From: Aeromonas popoffii
GTDB taxonomy: Bacteria > Pseudomonadota > Gammaproteobacteria > Enterobacterales > Aeromonadaceae
Length of the DNA: 64,000 nt
Assembly: GCF_000820025.1 (NCBI RefSeq)
Contig: NZ_CDBI01000079.1
Location: forward strand, 1-64,000
Direction of reading: 5' to 3'
Every line of letters starts with the position of its first letter. Position 1 is the first letter of the stretch. The notes beneath the pieces were generated by a model. The model was not told where the DNA came from, did no database searches, and saw only the letters and a list, made by a program, of their open reading frames with translations. This document shows, piece by piece, positions 1-7,987 of the stretch. A program made the position numbers and the translations under genes.

Positions 1-248
1 AGGGCGCGTATGACAGTGTTAATGCCAATTTTGAGGACGCGAGCAGTATCACGAACACCTGAGCCGTTGAACGCCATATCAACAATCTTGTCTTTGACAC
101 CAGGCTTGCGGGCTTCATAGGTATAGGTGATCTGAAACACGTGCGGACAGGCGGGGCAACGATAGCGAACATGGCCTGCAGGGGTCTTCCCATGGCGATA
201 TACGTGGTCAGAGTTGCAACGAGGGCAGTGAACGGTGATGGATGCCAT
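1..248 (-). CDS. insA: IS1-family InsA-like protein (partial, runs off window)
   Basis: The frame opens with ATG at 248 and stays open to the window edge for 82 codons; IS1 InsA has about 91, so only the last few are missing. A zinc-finger-like N-terminus has CPRC near residue 8 and CPAC near residue 33. It is followed by a helix-turn-helix-like segment (GSGVRDTARVLKIGINTV, about 62-79). In IS1, InsA binds the terminal repeats and represses; a programmed frameshift joins it to InsB to make the transposase. The frameshift region is outside the window. Confidence 0.8.
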   Translation of the reverse strand, partial: MASITVHCPRCNSDHVYRHGKTPAGHVRYRCPACPHVFQITYTYEARKPGVKDKIVDMAFNGSGVRDTARVLKIGINTVIRA

Positions 249-306
249 GAAGCGATGAGTCTCAAAGGCACCCATCATACCAGCTCAACCGATCGGAGGC
301 ATTACC
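1..306 (-). mobile_element. IS1-family insertion sequence, one end (cut by window edge)
   Basis: Read on the minus strand, the element starts at 306 with GGTAATGCCTCC, which resembles the IS1 terminal repeat (GGTGATGCTGCC). About 58 bases of leader follow before an InsA-like frame, the same layout as IS1. The rest, including insB and the other terminal repeat, lies left of the window. The 8-9 bases after 306 (AACACTCTT) would be the target duplication, but the other copy cannot be seen. The insertion has cut the gene that continues from 307. Confidence 0.8.
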
Positions 307-849
307 AACACTCTTAATGATGCGAGTAAATTTTATTCGTTAGAGTTGACTAACCAGAGGGAAAGGGTGAACGCAGGTGCTAGAAAATATGCAGAATATG
401 CCTATTGGGCGCCCCAGGGTGGCTTTGTAGATATTCCTGTGCACCCTAGAAATGGTGAGCCTAACTATGTATTTACCCCGGATTTTTCAGGGTGTTGTTT
501 AGTGGTAGACAAAATTAACGATACAACACTCAGAGTAAGGCATGTAGAGGGCGGGAAAGAAGAAGTGCAATATAACACTCTTCAGGCATCTGAGATTGGT
601 AATGGAATGGTCGGACACATGCTATACGATGACTACGGAATAATTAATGGGAGTGAAAATAGGTGTGGGTTTGCGTTTATGGTCTATAGCGGAGGGCGCT
701 GGGTCATAAAGTGGCAAGCGAACGTTGGAACCATGAAGTTGGTTAAAAAGAAAGCTACTGGCCTTTTTTCTAAAACAGAATGTGAGACTGCGTTAGTCAC
801 GATTCCACCTGAGATTTTTGCAACGGGTAGTCGAGCTATCGAGGTTTAA
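307..849 (+). pseudogene. 5'-truncated ORF with a deamidase-like FSGC...H motif
   Basis: The frame is open without a stop from the IS1 border at 307 to the TAA at 849. A TTG at 346 is the first possible start, but it has no convincing ribosome site, so this is best read as the 3' remnant of a larger gene cut by IS1. The visible part is about 180 residues. It contains PDFSGCCLVV followed 16 residues after the first Cys by His (LRVRHVEGG). That resembles the L/F-S-G-C plus His arrangement of CNF1/BLF1-type glutamine deamidases. A sampled line (481-540) is 22/60 GC against about 60% in neighbours, pointing to transfer. The toxin assignment is an inference from one motif. Confidence 0.45.
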
Positions 850-1010
850 ACAATACTTGGGTGTTATTGCCAAAATCGATGCAGCCCGAGAGTCATACGA
901 GCTGGCTCCCTCTTTGACCTGTTATGCCGATATATATTGAGTACTCAGCCTATATTGGTCGCCGCTGTGTGCATGGACCCAATGTATATTCCAACGTATC
1001 CCCCTGTCTG

Positions 1011-1035
1011 CCCCATGGCGATGGGGGTTATTTTT
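1011..1035 (+). terminator. Possible terminator after the truncated ORF
   Basis: Six-base stem CCCCAT / ATGGGG with loop GGCG at 1011-1026, followed by GTTATTTTT. It lies between the convergent truncated ORF and the LysR gene and points rightward. Confidence 0.45.
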
Positions 1036-1044
1036 ATGGGCGAT

Positions 1045-1929
1045 TCAATGGTGGCCAGGGATCAGCCCTATCAAGTGTTGCAGGCTCTTCTGACGGGGAT
1101 GGCGGCGGGTGGCGAGGCTGATGCGGGTGGTGAGCGGTTCCTCGGCGATGGGGTGATAGCTGACGCCGTGAGGATGCAGTTCACTCACCGAACGGGGGAT
1201 GATGGCGACCCCGAAACCGGCCTGCACCATGCCGACGGTGGAGAGCACCTGCGGGCTTTGGCTGCCGAGACGGGGGCTGAAACCGGCTCGTTGGCAGCGT
1301 TGGGTGATGGCATCGTGCAGGCCTGGCCCCAGTTCGCGGGGGAACAGGATGAAGGGGTCCGCTGCCAGGGCCTCGATGGCGATGGCGCCGCTGCCTGCCA
1401 GCGCATGGTGTGGGGGGAGGGCTATCAGCATATCTTCCTCATCGATGAGGTGGTGGGTCAGTGACGAGCTGCTGCTGCAGGGCAGACGCAGGATGGCGGC
1501 ATCCAGCTCCTCACTCATCAGGTCGCGTACCAGGTTGGGCATGCTGTTCTCGATGGGATGCAGGCTCACCTCGGGCCAGGCCTGGCGAAAGTCGTGGATG
1601 AGCCGCAGCACACTTGGGTGCAGCACTGTGGAGCCGGCAAACCCCAGGCGCAGTGAGCCGAGCTGACCACGGGCGATGCGCCTGGCCTTCTGCATGGCCT
1701 GCTCGGTTTGCGACAATATCCCCTTGGCATCCTGATAGAGGCTCAGCCCCGCCTCGGTCAGCTCCACGCTGCGGGTCAGCCGGTGAAACAGCGGCGTGCC
1801 CACCTCCTGTTCTAATTTGCGGATCTGCTGGCTGAGGGGCGGCTGGGCCATGCCCAGCGCCTCGGCCGCCTTGGTAAAGCTCTGCTTCTCTGCCACGGCT
1901 ACCAGGTAGCGCAGGTAACGAAATTCCAT
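1045..1929 (-). CDS. budR: LysR-family regulator of the acetoin genes (BudR/AlsR type)
   Basis: 294 residues, the normal LysR length. An N-terminal winged helix-turn-helix is clear (residues about 1-60: FRYLRYLVAVAEKQSFTKAAEALGMAQPPLSQQIRKLE), followed by a two-lobed effector domain (about 90-290). It is transcribed away from budA across 109 bases, the classic layout of a LysR activator and its target. AlsR/BudR proteins of this class respond to acetate or low pH and switch on acetoin synthesis. The role here is inferred from that position plus similarity. The start at 1929 gives the canonical MEFRYLRYLV opening. Confidence 0.85.
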   Translation of the reverse strand: MEFRYLRYLVAVAEKQSFTKAAEALGMAQPPLSQQIRKLEQEVGTPLFHRLTRSVELTEAGLSLYQDAKGILSQTEQAMQKARRIARGQLGSLRLGFAGSTVLHPSVLRLIHDFRQAWPEVSLHPIENSMPNLVRDLMSEELDAAILRLPCSSSSSLTHHLIDEEDMLIALPPHHALAGSGAIAIEALAADPFILFPRELGPGLHDAITQRCQRAGFSPRLGSQSPQVLSTVGMVQAGFGVAIIPRSVSELHPHGVSYHPIAEEPLTTRISLATRRHPRQKSLQHLIGLIPGHH

Positions 1930-1975
1930 ATCTGGTACGTCTCGAAGCTGATGGGTTTGGATATTGGTATCAAGT

Positions 1976-1991
1976 TGTGATCTTGGTCACT
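1976..1991. promoter_or_regulatory. CRP-like site in the budR-budA intergenic region
   Basis: TGTGATCTTGGTCACT matches the CRP consensus TGTGA-N6-TCACA at nine of ten fixed bases. It is centred 55 bases upstream of the budA ATG and about equally far from the budR start, so it could serve either gene. A LysR site should also lie here but I could not fix its position. Confidence 0.45.
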
Positions 1992-2038
1992 ATTGAATCC
2001 TGATTTACCAACCTAACAGGATTGGAGGTAAAACCCAA

Positions 2039-2818
2039 ATGGAAACCAATACACAGTGTGACTGTGCCATCGAGATCAGCCAGCAGTTTGCTCGCTGGCA
2101 AGCCCGTCAGGGGGGGGGCGAGGTCTATCAGAGCTCCTTGATGAGCGCCCTGCTGGCCGGCGTCTATGAGGGTGAGACCACCATGGCGGATCTGCTGCGC
2201 CACGGCGACTTCGGTCTTGGCACCTTCAACCGACTCGACGGCGAGCTGATTGCGTTCGAGCGCCAGATCCATCAACTCAAATCCGACGGTTCGGCCCGTC
2301 CGGCTCAGGCTGGCCAGAAAACCCCGTTTGCGGTGATGACCCATTTTCGCCCCTGTCTGGAGCGCCGCTTCGATCACCCCCTCAGCCGCGACGAGATCCA
2401 TCAATGGATCGATCAACTGGTGGGCACTGACAACGTCTTCGTCGCCTTTCGGCTCGACGGCCTGTTTGAGCAGGCGCAGGTTCGCACCGTGCCCTGCCAG
2501 ACCCCGCCCTACAAACCCATGCTGGAAGCCATAGAAGCCCAGCCGCTGTTCTCGTTCAGCCAGCAGCGTGGCACCCTGGTGGGCTTTCGCTGCCCACCCT
2601 TCGTGCAAGGGATCAACGTGGCCGGTTATCACGAGCACTTCATCACGCAAGATCGCCAGGGGGGCGGCCACATCCTCGATTACGCAATGGGCCACGGTCA
2701 GCTGCAGCTGTCTGTGGTTCAGCACCTCAATATAGAACTGCCACGCAATCCGGCCTTTCAGCAGGCCGATCTCAATCCCGCCGATCTGGACCGCGCCATT
2801 CGCGCCGCCGAAGGCTAA
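2039..2818 (+). CDS. budA: Alpha-acetolactate decarboxylase
   Basis: Converts (S)-2-acetolactate to (R)-acetoin and CO2, the second step of the acetoin/2,3-butanediol branch, in the cytoplasm. 259 residues, the full family length. The metal site is visible as GYHEHF (His198 and His200) and GGGHILDY (His211), with the conserved VGFRCP segment around Arg184. A good ribosome site (GGAGG) precedes the ATG. The synthase gene follows after 28 bases, so the two form an operon. No acetoin reductase (budC) is present here, so butanediol formation would need a gene elsewhere. Confidence 0.95.
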   Translation: METNTQCDCAIEISQQFARWQARQGGGEVYQSSLMSALLAGVYEGETTMADLLRHGDFGLGTFNRLDGELIAFERQIHQLKSDGSARPAQAGQKTPFAVMTHFRPCLERRFDHPLSRDEIHQWIDQLVGTDNVFVAFRLDGLFEQAQVRTVPCQTPPYKPMLEAIEAQPLFSFSQQRGTLVGFRCPPFVQGINVAGYHEHFITQDRQGGGHILDYAMGHGQLQLSVVQHLNIELPRNPAFQQADLNPADLDRAIRAAEG

Positions 2819-2846
2819 CCCTTTCGCTCAACAAGGAGTCATTGTC

Positions 2847-4517
2847 ATGGAAAATCAACACTGGGGCTGTGGGGCCGAACTGGTTGTGCGCCACCTGGAG
2901 GCGCAGGGCGTCAAGCAGGTATTCGGTATTCCGGGGGCCAAGATCGATCGGGTGTTCGATGCGCTGGAAGACTCCCCCATCGACACCATAGTGGTGCGCC
3001 ATGAGGCGAACGCGGCCTTCATGGCTGCCGCCGTGGGCCGGCTGACCGGCAAGGCCGGGGTGGCATTGGTCACCTCGGGGCCAGGCTGTTCCAACCTAAT
3101 TACCGGGCTGGCTACCGCCACTTCCGAAGGGGATCCCATGGTGGCACTGGGTGGCGCAGTACGACGGGCCGATGGCCTCAAACTCACTCACCAGAGTCTG
3201 GATACTGTCAGCCTGTGCCGCCCTGTCACCAAGTTCTGCGCCCAGGTGGGCACAGGATCTGCCCTCTCTGAGGTCATGGCCAACGCCTTTCGGTCCGCCG
3301 AGCTGGGTCGCCCCGGTGCGGCCTTCGTCAGCCTGCCCATGGACATCATCAACGAGCCGACCGATGGCGCCATCCTGGTGCCCAGAGCCATTCCTGAACC
3401 CGGTGCCGCCGATACGGCAGGCATAGACAGGGCGTTGAGCCTGCTGGCGCAAGCCCGCAAACCCGTGGTGCTGCTCGGCTTGCTGGCCAGCCGGCCGGAA
3501 AACTCTCTCGCGGTGCGCGCCTTTTTGGACAAGAGCGGGTTGCCGGTGACGGGCACCTATCAGGCGGCCGGTGTGGTGGACTCTCACCATTTCGATGACT
3601 TCGCCGGTCGGGTGGGGCTGTTCAACAACCAGCCGGGGGACAGGTTGCTGCAGGGGGCAGATCTGGTGATCTGTATCGGTTACAGCCCTATCGAATATGA
3701 CCCTGTGCTGTGGAACGACACGGGTGAACGGCAACTGTTGCACATCGATGCCCTGCCAGCGGAGATCGACAGCAGCTACTGCCCGGCGGTGGAGCTGGTG
3801 GGGTCCATCAGTGCCAATCTGTATTGCTTGACCAAGATGCTGAACAAACCGCTGGCACGGGATCCCGCCATCGCCGCTCTGCTCGGGGAGATCCGCATCC
3901 AGCGCCATCAGCTGACCCAGCATGCCCAACATCTGGGTGGCATGCCGATCCATCCGCTACGCATCGTCAAGGAGCTGCAGGACATCATAGGGCAGGACAT
4001 GACACTGTGTGTGGACATGGGCAGCTTCCACATCTGGATTGCCCGCTACCTCTACAGCTTCCGGGCGCGCCAGGTGCTCATCTCCAACGGTCAGCAGACC
4101 ATGGGGGTGGCGTTGCCCTGGGCCATAGGCGCCGCCATGGTGCGACCGGGGGAGAAGATCATCTCTGTCTCCGGCGATGGCAGCTTCATGCAGTCGAGCA
4201 TGGAGCTGGAGACGGCGGTGAGGCTCAAATCCAACATAGTGCACATCATCTGGGTCGATAACGGCTACAACATGGTGGCGATGCAGGAGGAGAAAAAGTA
4301 CCGCCGTAGCTCGGGGGTGAGCTTCGGGCCCATCAACTTCAAGGCCTATGCCGAGTCCTTCGGGGCGGCCGGGTTTGCAGTCACCAGCGCCGAAGAGTTG
4401 CGACCGACCCTGCGCGCCGCTATGGCCGTGGTGGGGCCTGCCGTGGTGGCTATACCGGTGGATTACAGTGACAACCACCTGCTGATGGAGCAGCTCAGAC
4501 CCGAGTTGCTGAGCTAG
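2847..4517 (+). CDS. budB: Catabolic acetolactate synthase
   Basis: Thiamine-diphosphate enzyme that condenses two pyruvates into 2-acetolactate plus CO2. 556 residues, single subunit, like AlsS/BudB and unlike the anabolic two-subunit enzymes; no regulatory subunit gene lies nearby. The N-terminal ThDP domain has the catalytic glutamate in [10 protein letters not shown] (Glu53). The C-terminal domain has the metal/ThDP motif GDGSFMQ...DNGYN (about 440-475). AAGGAGT lies just before the ATG. With BudA it diverts pyruvate to neutral products when acid accumulates. Two strong hairpins follow the gene. Confidence 0.95.
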   Translation: MENQHWGCGAELVVRHLEAQGVKQVFGIPGAKIDRVFDALEDSPIDTIVVRHEANAAFMAAAVGRLTGKAGVALVTSGPGCSNLITGLATATSEGDPMVALGGAVRRADGLKLTHQSLDTVSLCRPVTKFCAQVGTGSALSEVMANAFRSAELGRPGAAFVSLPMDIINEPTDGAILVPRAIPEPGAADTAGIDRALSLLAQARKPVVLLGLLASRPENSLAVRAFLDKSGLPVTGTYQAAGVVDSHHFDDFAGRVGLFNNQPGDRLLQGADLVICIGYSPIEYDPVLWNDTGERQLLHIDALPAEIDSSYCPAVELVGSISANLYCLTKMLNKPLARDPAIAALLGEIRIQRHQLTQHAQHLGGMPIHPLRIVKELQDIIGQDMTLCVDMGSFHIWIARYLYSFRARQVLISNGQQTMGVALPWAIGAAMVRPGEKIISVSGDGSFMQSSMELETAVRLKSNIVHIIWVDNGYNMVAMQEEKKYRRSSGVSFGPINFKAYAESFGAAGFAVTSAEELRPTLRAAMAVVGPAVVAIPVDYSDNHLLMEQLRPELLS

Positions 4518-4526
4518 CGATCAAAA

Positions 4527-4590
4527 GGGGGGCAGAGTTGCCCCCCGGCCAATAGCAGAGCGCCCCTTGCCGGTTGGCAAGGGGCGCTCT
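4527..4590 (+). terminator. Double hairpin terminator after budB
   Basis: Two perfect stems: 4527-4546 (GGGGGGCA / TGCCCCCC, loop GAGT) and 4557-4590 (15-base arms around GGTT). The second carries only a short T run, but lies between convergent budB and yajL and can serve both strands. Confidence 0.75.
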
Positions 4591-4626
4591 GTCATGACGC
4601 AAGGGTATCCGCGATGGCGGCAGGGG

Positions 4627-5202
4627 TCATGGCGTGACAGCAGGGGGCATCACCATGGGGCCGGCCACCGCGAGGGCGGCTTCGTCCCCGCGCAGCACCC
4701 GCACCAGCGCGAGGGCAAATTCGATGGCGGTGCCTGGCCCCTGGCTGGTAACCAGGCGATATGTCTCATCCGTCACGACCCGCGCCGTGCTGAGCTGGCG
4801 AGTGGGCAGCTGGGCCTGAAAGCCCGGGTGGCAGGTCACGCTGGCATCTCCCAGCAAATCATGATGTTGCAGTACCACCACGGGGGCGGCACAAATGGCC
4901 GCCCGCCAGCGGCCGAGCGTCGCCTGCTCCCTGAGCAGGTCGATGGCGAGCGGCGTATCACGGATTGCTTCGCTGCCGGGCAAACCGCCCGGCACGACGA
5001 TGGCCTCGAAGTCACGGCTGGTCAGCTCGTCGATATGATAGTCAGCGACCAGCTGCACCCCGCGGGAGGCGCGGATCTGGCGCAGACCCGCTGGACAACA
5101 GGAGGCGAGCAGCACCTCGATGCGGGCGCGCACCAGGGTGTCGACGATGGCGACCGTCTCTATCTCTTCCGAGCCCGGGGCTACCAATACCAATACGGTC
5201 AT
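4627..5202 (-). CDS. yajL: DJ-1/PfpI family protein, YajL-like
   Basis: 191 residues with the DJ-1 fold. Glu in GSEEIE (about 12-15) and the nucleophile-elbow Cys104 in AAICAAP are both present. E. coli YajL is a covalent chaperone and protein/DNA deglycase protecting against oxidative and carbonyl stress. It lies 35 bases downstream of panE on the same strand, the same panE-yajL adjacency as in enterics, so they are probably cotranscribed. The C-terminal end (VMPPAVTP) is slightly longer than in E. coli. Confidence 0.85.
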   Translation of the reverse strand: MTVLVLVAPGSEEIETVAIVDTLVRARIEVLLASCCPAGLRQIRASRGVQLVADYHIDELTSRDFEAIVVPGGLPGSEAIRDTPLAIDLLREQATLGRWRAAICAAPVVVLQHHDLLGDASVTCHPGFQAQLPTRQLSTARVVTDETYRLVTSQGPGTAIEFALALVRVLRGDEAALAVAGPMVMPPAVTP

Positions 5203-5237
5203 ACTGCACTCCTTGATTGCCCGCGCTCTTGCCGGGC

Positions 5238-6170
5238 TCAGCGCTTCTCTTTGATGGCCTGATAGAGGCCCTGATTGACCGGCACCGCTATGCCGTGTTT
5301 GGCGGCGCAGGCCAGCAGGAAGCCGGTGATGGCCTCGATCTCGGTCTCCCTGCCCTGCTCCATGTCCTGGTACATGGAAGAGTAATTGTCGGCGGTGAGC
5401 TCCACCACCGTCATGGCGCGGCGCAACAGCTCATCGCTGCTGGTGGGCTGGCCTTCGGCCTGCATCACGTCCGCCACTTCCACGCAGATCTGTTGCAGGA
5501 CATCGGCGAAGCGGGGGCCGGCCAGTTCACCATTTTTGAGTTTATAGAGCGCGGTCAGCGGATTGATGGCGCAGTTGATGGCGAGTTTTTGCCACTGGCG
5601 AGCCAGGATCTGCTCATCCCAACCGGCCTGACCGAGGGCGGCGCCGAGATCGTCCGCCAGGGCGGCATAGGCTTTGGCCGCCTCATTGACCGGGCCGAGC
5701 CAGGTTTCACCCTTGCCGGTATGGCGGAACACAAAGTGGCCGCCCTGCATGGCGCCGTGGCTGGTGACACCCGCAATGACAGGGTTATGGGGGAACAGCT
5801 GGACCACCTGCTCGGCTATGCCCATGCCATTGTGCAGCAGCACTATGGGTACTCCCGCAGCCAGCTTGCCCACCAGCGGCGTCAGGGCCGACACCACCTG
5901 ACCGGCCTTGGTCACCACCAGCAGACGCGTGATCTGGCCTGGCTGGCTGATGAAACCGCGCTCGATGGCAATCAGCTGGGTATGGCCCTCCAGTGAGGTG
6001 AAGTCGATCCTGGGATGCAGGGTCGAACGGTGACGATCGCGCAGCAAAACGCGGGTAGGTTGACCGCTTTGAGTCAGCAGGGAGGCGAAGACGCCACCCA
6101 GGGCGCCGCAGCCCAGCAGTGACCATTGGGGGGAGGAGGGCAGTCGGGAACTGTGTAATCCGCTTGGCAT
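5238..6170 (-). CDS. panE: 2-dehydropantoate 2-reductase
   Basis: Reduces ketopantoate to pantoate with NADPH in pantothenate/CoA synthesis. The NADP-binding motif LGCGALGG lies near residue 18. The substrate domain has the conserved Lys-Asn segment QKLAINCAINPLTAL. About 310 residues from the ATG at 6170. A TTG four codons upstream (6182) is also possible; neither has a strong ribosome site. An N-terminal extension of about 15 residues before the Rossmann motif is unusual for PanE and could mean the true start is further in. Confidence 0.9.
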   Translation of the reverse strand: MPSGLHSSRLPSSPQWSLLGCGALGGVFASLLTQSGQPTRVLLRDRHRSTLHPRIDFTSLEGHTQLIAIERGFISQPGQITRLLVVTKAGQVVSALTPLVGKLAAGVPIVLLHNGMGIAEQVVQLFPHNPVIAGVTSHGAMQGGHFVFRHTGKGETWLGPVNEAAKAYAALADDLGAALGQAGWDEQILARQWQKLAINCAINPLTALYKLKNGELAGPRFADVLQQICVEVADVMQAEGQPTSSDELLRRAMTVVELTADNYSSMYQDMEQGRETEIEAITGFLLACAAKHGIAVPVNQGLYQAIKEKR

Positions 6171-6370
6171 GGAGAGACTCAATCAAGGTAGGGGTTGTAT
6201 TCCGGTCAACCCCCGCCGGGGATAAGTGAAGATGTCGCGTGGCGGACACTAACAGGTCTCGCCATTCCTGCGCGCAGGGGATTCTAGCAGAGCAACCCCA
6301 TCGAAATCAGCAAATTTGCCGGTTTTCTGGTAGATTTGCCCCCTTATAGCGCAACATGAGGAGCCCTGAC

Positions 6371-6853
6371 ATGCCGTCATTCGATATTGTCTCTGAAGTC
6401 AAAATGAACGAGGTGTTGAACGCCGTCGATAACGCCAATCGTGAACTGGCGACCCGTTTCGATTTTCGTGGTGTTGAAGCCAGCTTCGAGCTGAACAAAG
6501 AAGAAGTGAAGCTGGAGGCCGATGCCGATTTCCAGCTCAAGCAGATGGTCGAGATCCTGCGCGCAGCCCTGCTCAAGCGCAACATCGAGAACAGCTCAAT
6601 GGACGTGGGTGATAGCGTTCACTCTGGCAAGCGTTTCCACCTGAACGTCAAGTTCAAGCAGGGGATCGAGAAAGAGATCGCCAAGAAACTGGTGAAGCTG
6701 ATCAAGGATTCCAAGATCAAGGTGCAGGTCGCCATTCAGGGTGATGAAGTGCGGGTCACCGGCAAGAAGCGTGACGATCTGCAGGAAGCCATGGCGCTGG
6801 TACGTGGTGCCGAGCTGGGTCAGCCGATGCAGTTTCAGAATTTCCGCGATTGA
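6371..6853 (+). CDS. yajQ: YajQ family nucleotide-binding protein
   Basis: 160 residues, starting [15 protein letters not shown], the family's standard opening. The ATG at 6371 is chosen over the one at 6356 because it follows GAGGAGCCCTGAC and gives the canonical N-terminus. YajQ proteins are two-domain ferredoxin-like nucleic-acid or nucleotide binders; in Xanthomonas a member is a c-di-GMP receptor, and in E. coli it is reported to bind tRNA/GTP. Transcribed away from panE. Its function in this organism cannot be read from the sequence. Confidence 0.9.
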   Translation: MPSFDIVSEVKMNEVLNAVDNANRELATRFDFRGVEASFELNKEEVKLEADADFQLKQMVEILRAALLKRNIENSSMDVGDSVHSGKRFHLNVKFKQGIEKEIAKKLVKLIKDSKIKVQVAIQGDEVRVTGKKRDDLQEAMALVRGAELGQPMQFQNFRD

Positions 6854-6933
6854 TAATGGGCGGGAGGGGTCGGCCCTCCCCCCTTGCGCGCTCGCCACGC
6901 AGTACGGCCGTAAAGGTTCGATGGCAGAGCCAT

Positions 6934-6964
6934 AAAAAAACCGGAGCAGCTGCTCCGGTTTTTT
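6934..6964. terminator. Bidirectional terminator between yajQ and the Tsx-like porin
   Basis: Perfect palindrome CCGGAGCAGCTGCTCCGG at 6941-6958 flanked by seven A on the left and TTTTTT on the right. The two genes converge on it. Confidence 0.9.
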
Positions 6965-6985
6965 GTATCTGCATTACCCGTTTGA

Positions 6986-7828
6986 TTAGAACTTGTAGGT
7001 AACGGAGAAGTAGTGGCTGAAGCCGGAGCTCTTCCAGGGGGTACCGTCAAACGCGGCAGAGCCGTCTTTGGTGCCGTAGGCATCCATGAAGTACTTCAGG
7101 CCATAACCCACTGCGTAGCGATCAGAGTGCCAGTAGATGCCGTGGAAGGTCGCCAGGTTGTCGCTGGTACGGTCGGCACGGCTGTGGGTATCCAGATCGA
7201 AGGCATAATCCAGGTAACCTTGATAGGAGACGAAGCTGCCGTTGCTGAAGGTATAGAAAGGCTTGAACCAGTTCATGGCGAACCAGTAACCGTTCCAGTC
7301 ACCTTCTTCTTCGGTGAAGAACTGGTTTTCAGTGGCGTGACGGGCATACAGGTTCATGCCAACTTTGCCAAACCAAGGCACCATGACATCGGCACCCAGA
7401 CCGATCATGTTCTCCATCTGGTTGTCACCGATGTTGTTCAGGGAGGCGATGTACACCTCTTGCACCGGGCCGAAGGAGAGATCTTTGCCAGTCAGCGCAT
7501 CCAGAGACAGACGCGGTGCAAACTTCATGAAGAGGTTCTGACCATCGTGCTTGTCGCTGTGACGGGAGTTGAAGACGTCGAATACGTCGACGTAACCGTA
7601 CAGATCAAACAGACCTGAACGACCACCAAATTCCATTTCGAAATAGGTGTCGTTGTAGCCATCCTGACCGGCGGTGAAGGGACGCTGGTCGATGGTGTGC
7701 ATGAGGTTGAACTGCATCCACTTGTAATCATTCTTGTGGATGTCACCACTGTAGTCAGCAGCAAAGGCCGGGGTGGCGGCAGCAGCCAGCAGACCGGCAG
7801 CGATAAGAGTCTTGGTAAATTTGGCCAT
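6986..7828 (-). CDS. ompK: Nucleoside-specific channel-forming porin, OmpK/Tsx family
   Basis: 280 residues from the ATG at 7828, which follows AAGAGACC and gives a clean signal peptide (MAKFTKTLIAAGLLAAAATPAFA). The mature part is rich in alternating aromatic beta-strand segments and ends YFSVTYKF, a C-terminal Phe typical of outer-membrane barrels. It resembles Vibrio OmpK (a vibriophage receptor) and enteric Tsx, which let nucleosides through the outer membrane. The in-frame extension upstream to 7876 is not needed. The promoter region carries CRP-like and PurR/CytR-like sites, fitting a nucleoside uptake role. Confidence 0.85.
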   Translation of the reverse strand: MAKFTKTLIAAGLLAAAATPAFAADYSGDIHKNDYKWMQFNLMHTIDQRPFTAGQDGYNDTYFEMEFGGRSGLFDLYGYVDVFDVFNSRHSDKHDGQNLFMKFAPRLSLDALTGKDLSFGPVQEVYIASLNNIGDNQMENMIGLGADVMVPWFGKVGMNLYARHATENQFFTEEEGDWNGYWFAMNWFKPFYTFSNGSFVSYQGYLDYAFDLDTHSRADRTSDNLATFHGIYWHSDRYAVGYGLKYFMDAYGTKDGSAAFDGTPWKSSGFSHYFSVTYKF

Positions 7829-7883
7829 TTTATTGGTCTCTTGTACGTTAGTTGAGGTTTTCCGTAGCCTACCCATAAGGAGC

Positions 7884-7987
7884 GGGGGGCATTCTAGCCA
7901 AATAAATTCATCGGAGAAACAAGAGCCGGGGAACTTTATTTGGAAGTGTGAATCTAATCACCCCCAAATTTACGCAAACGCTTGCTA
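7884..7987 (-). promoter_or_regulatory. ompK promoter with CRP-like and PurR/CytR-like sites
   Basis: Read leftward. A -10 box TAGAAT (7896-7891) puts the start near 7884. A CRP-like site TGTGAATCTAATCACC (7947-7962) is centred about 70 bases upstream of that, a class I position. Further up, 7972-7987 reads ACGCAAACGCTTGCTA, which fits 11 of the 12 fixed bases of the PurR-type box ANGCAANCGNTTNCNT. This box overlaps the last codon of ampG. tsx in E. coli is controlled by CRP and CytR, a LacI-family relative of PurR. Confidence 0.5.

Noticed and set aside
937-1666. Plus-strand frames over the LysR gene
   Set aside because: They lie antisense to a complete LysR regulator and lack ribosome sites.
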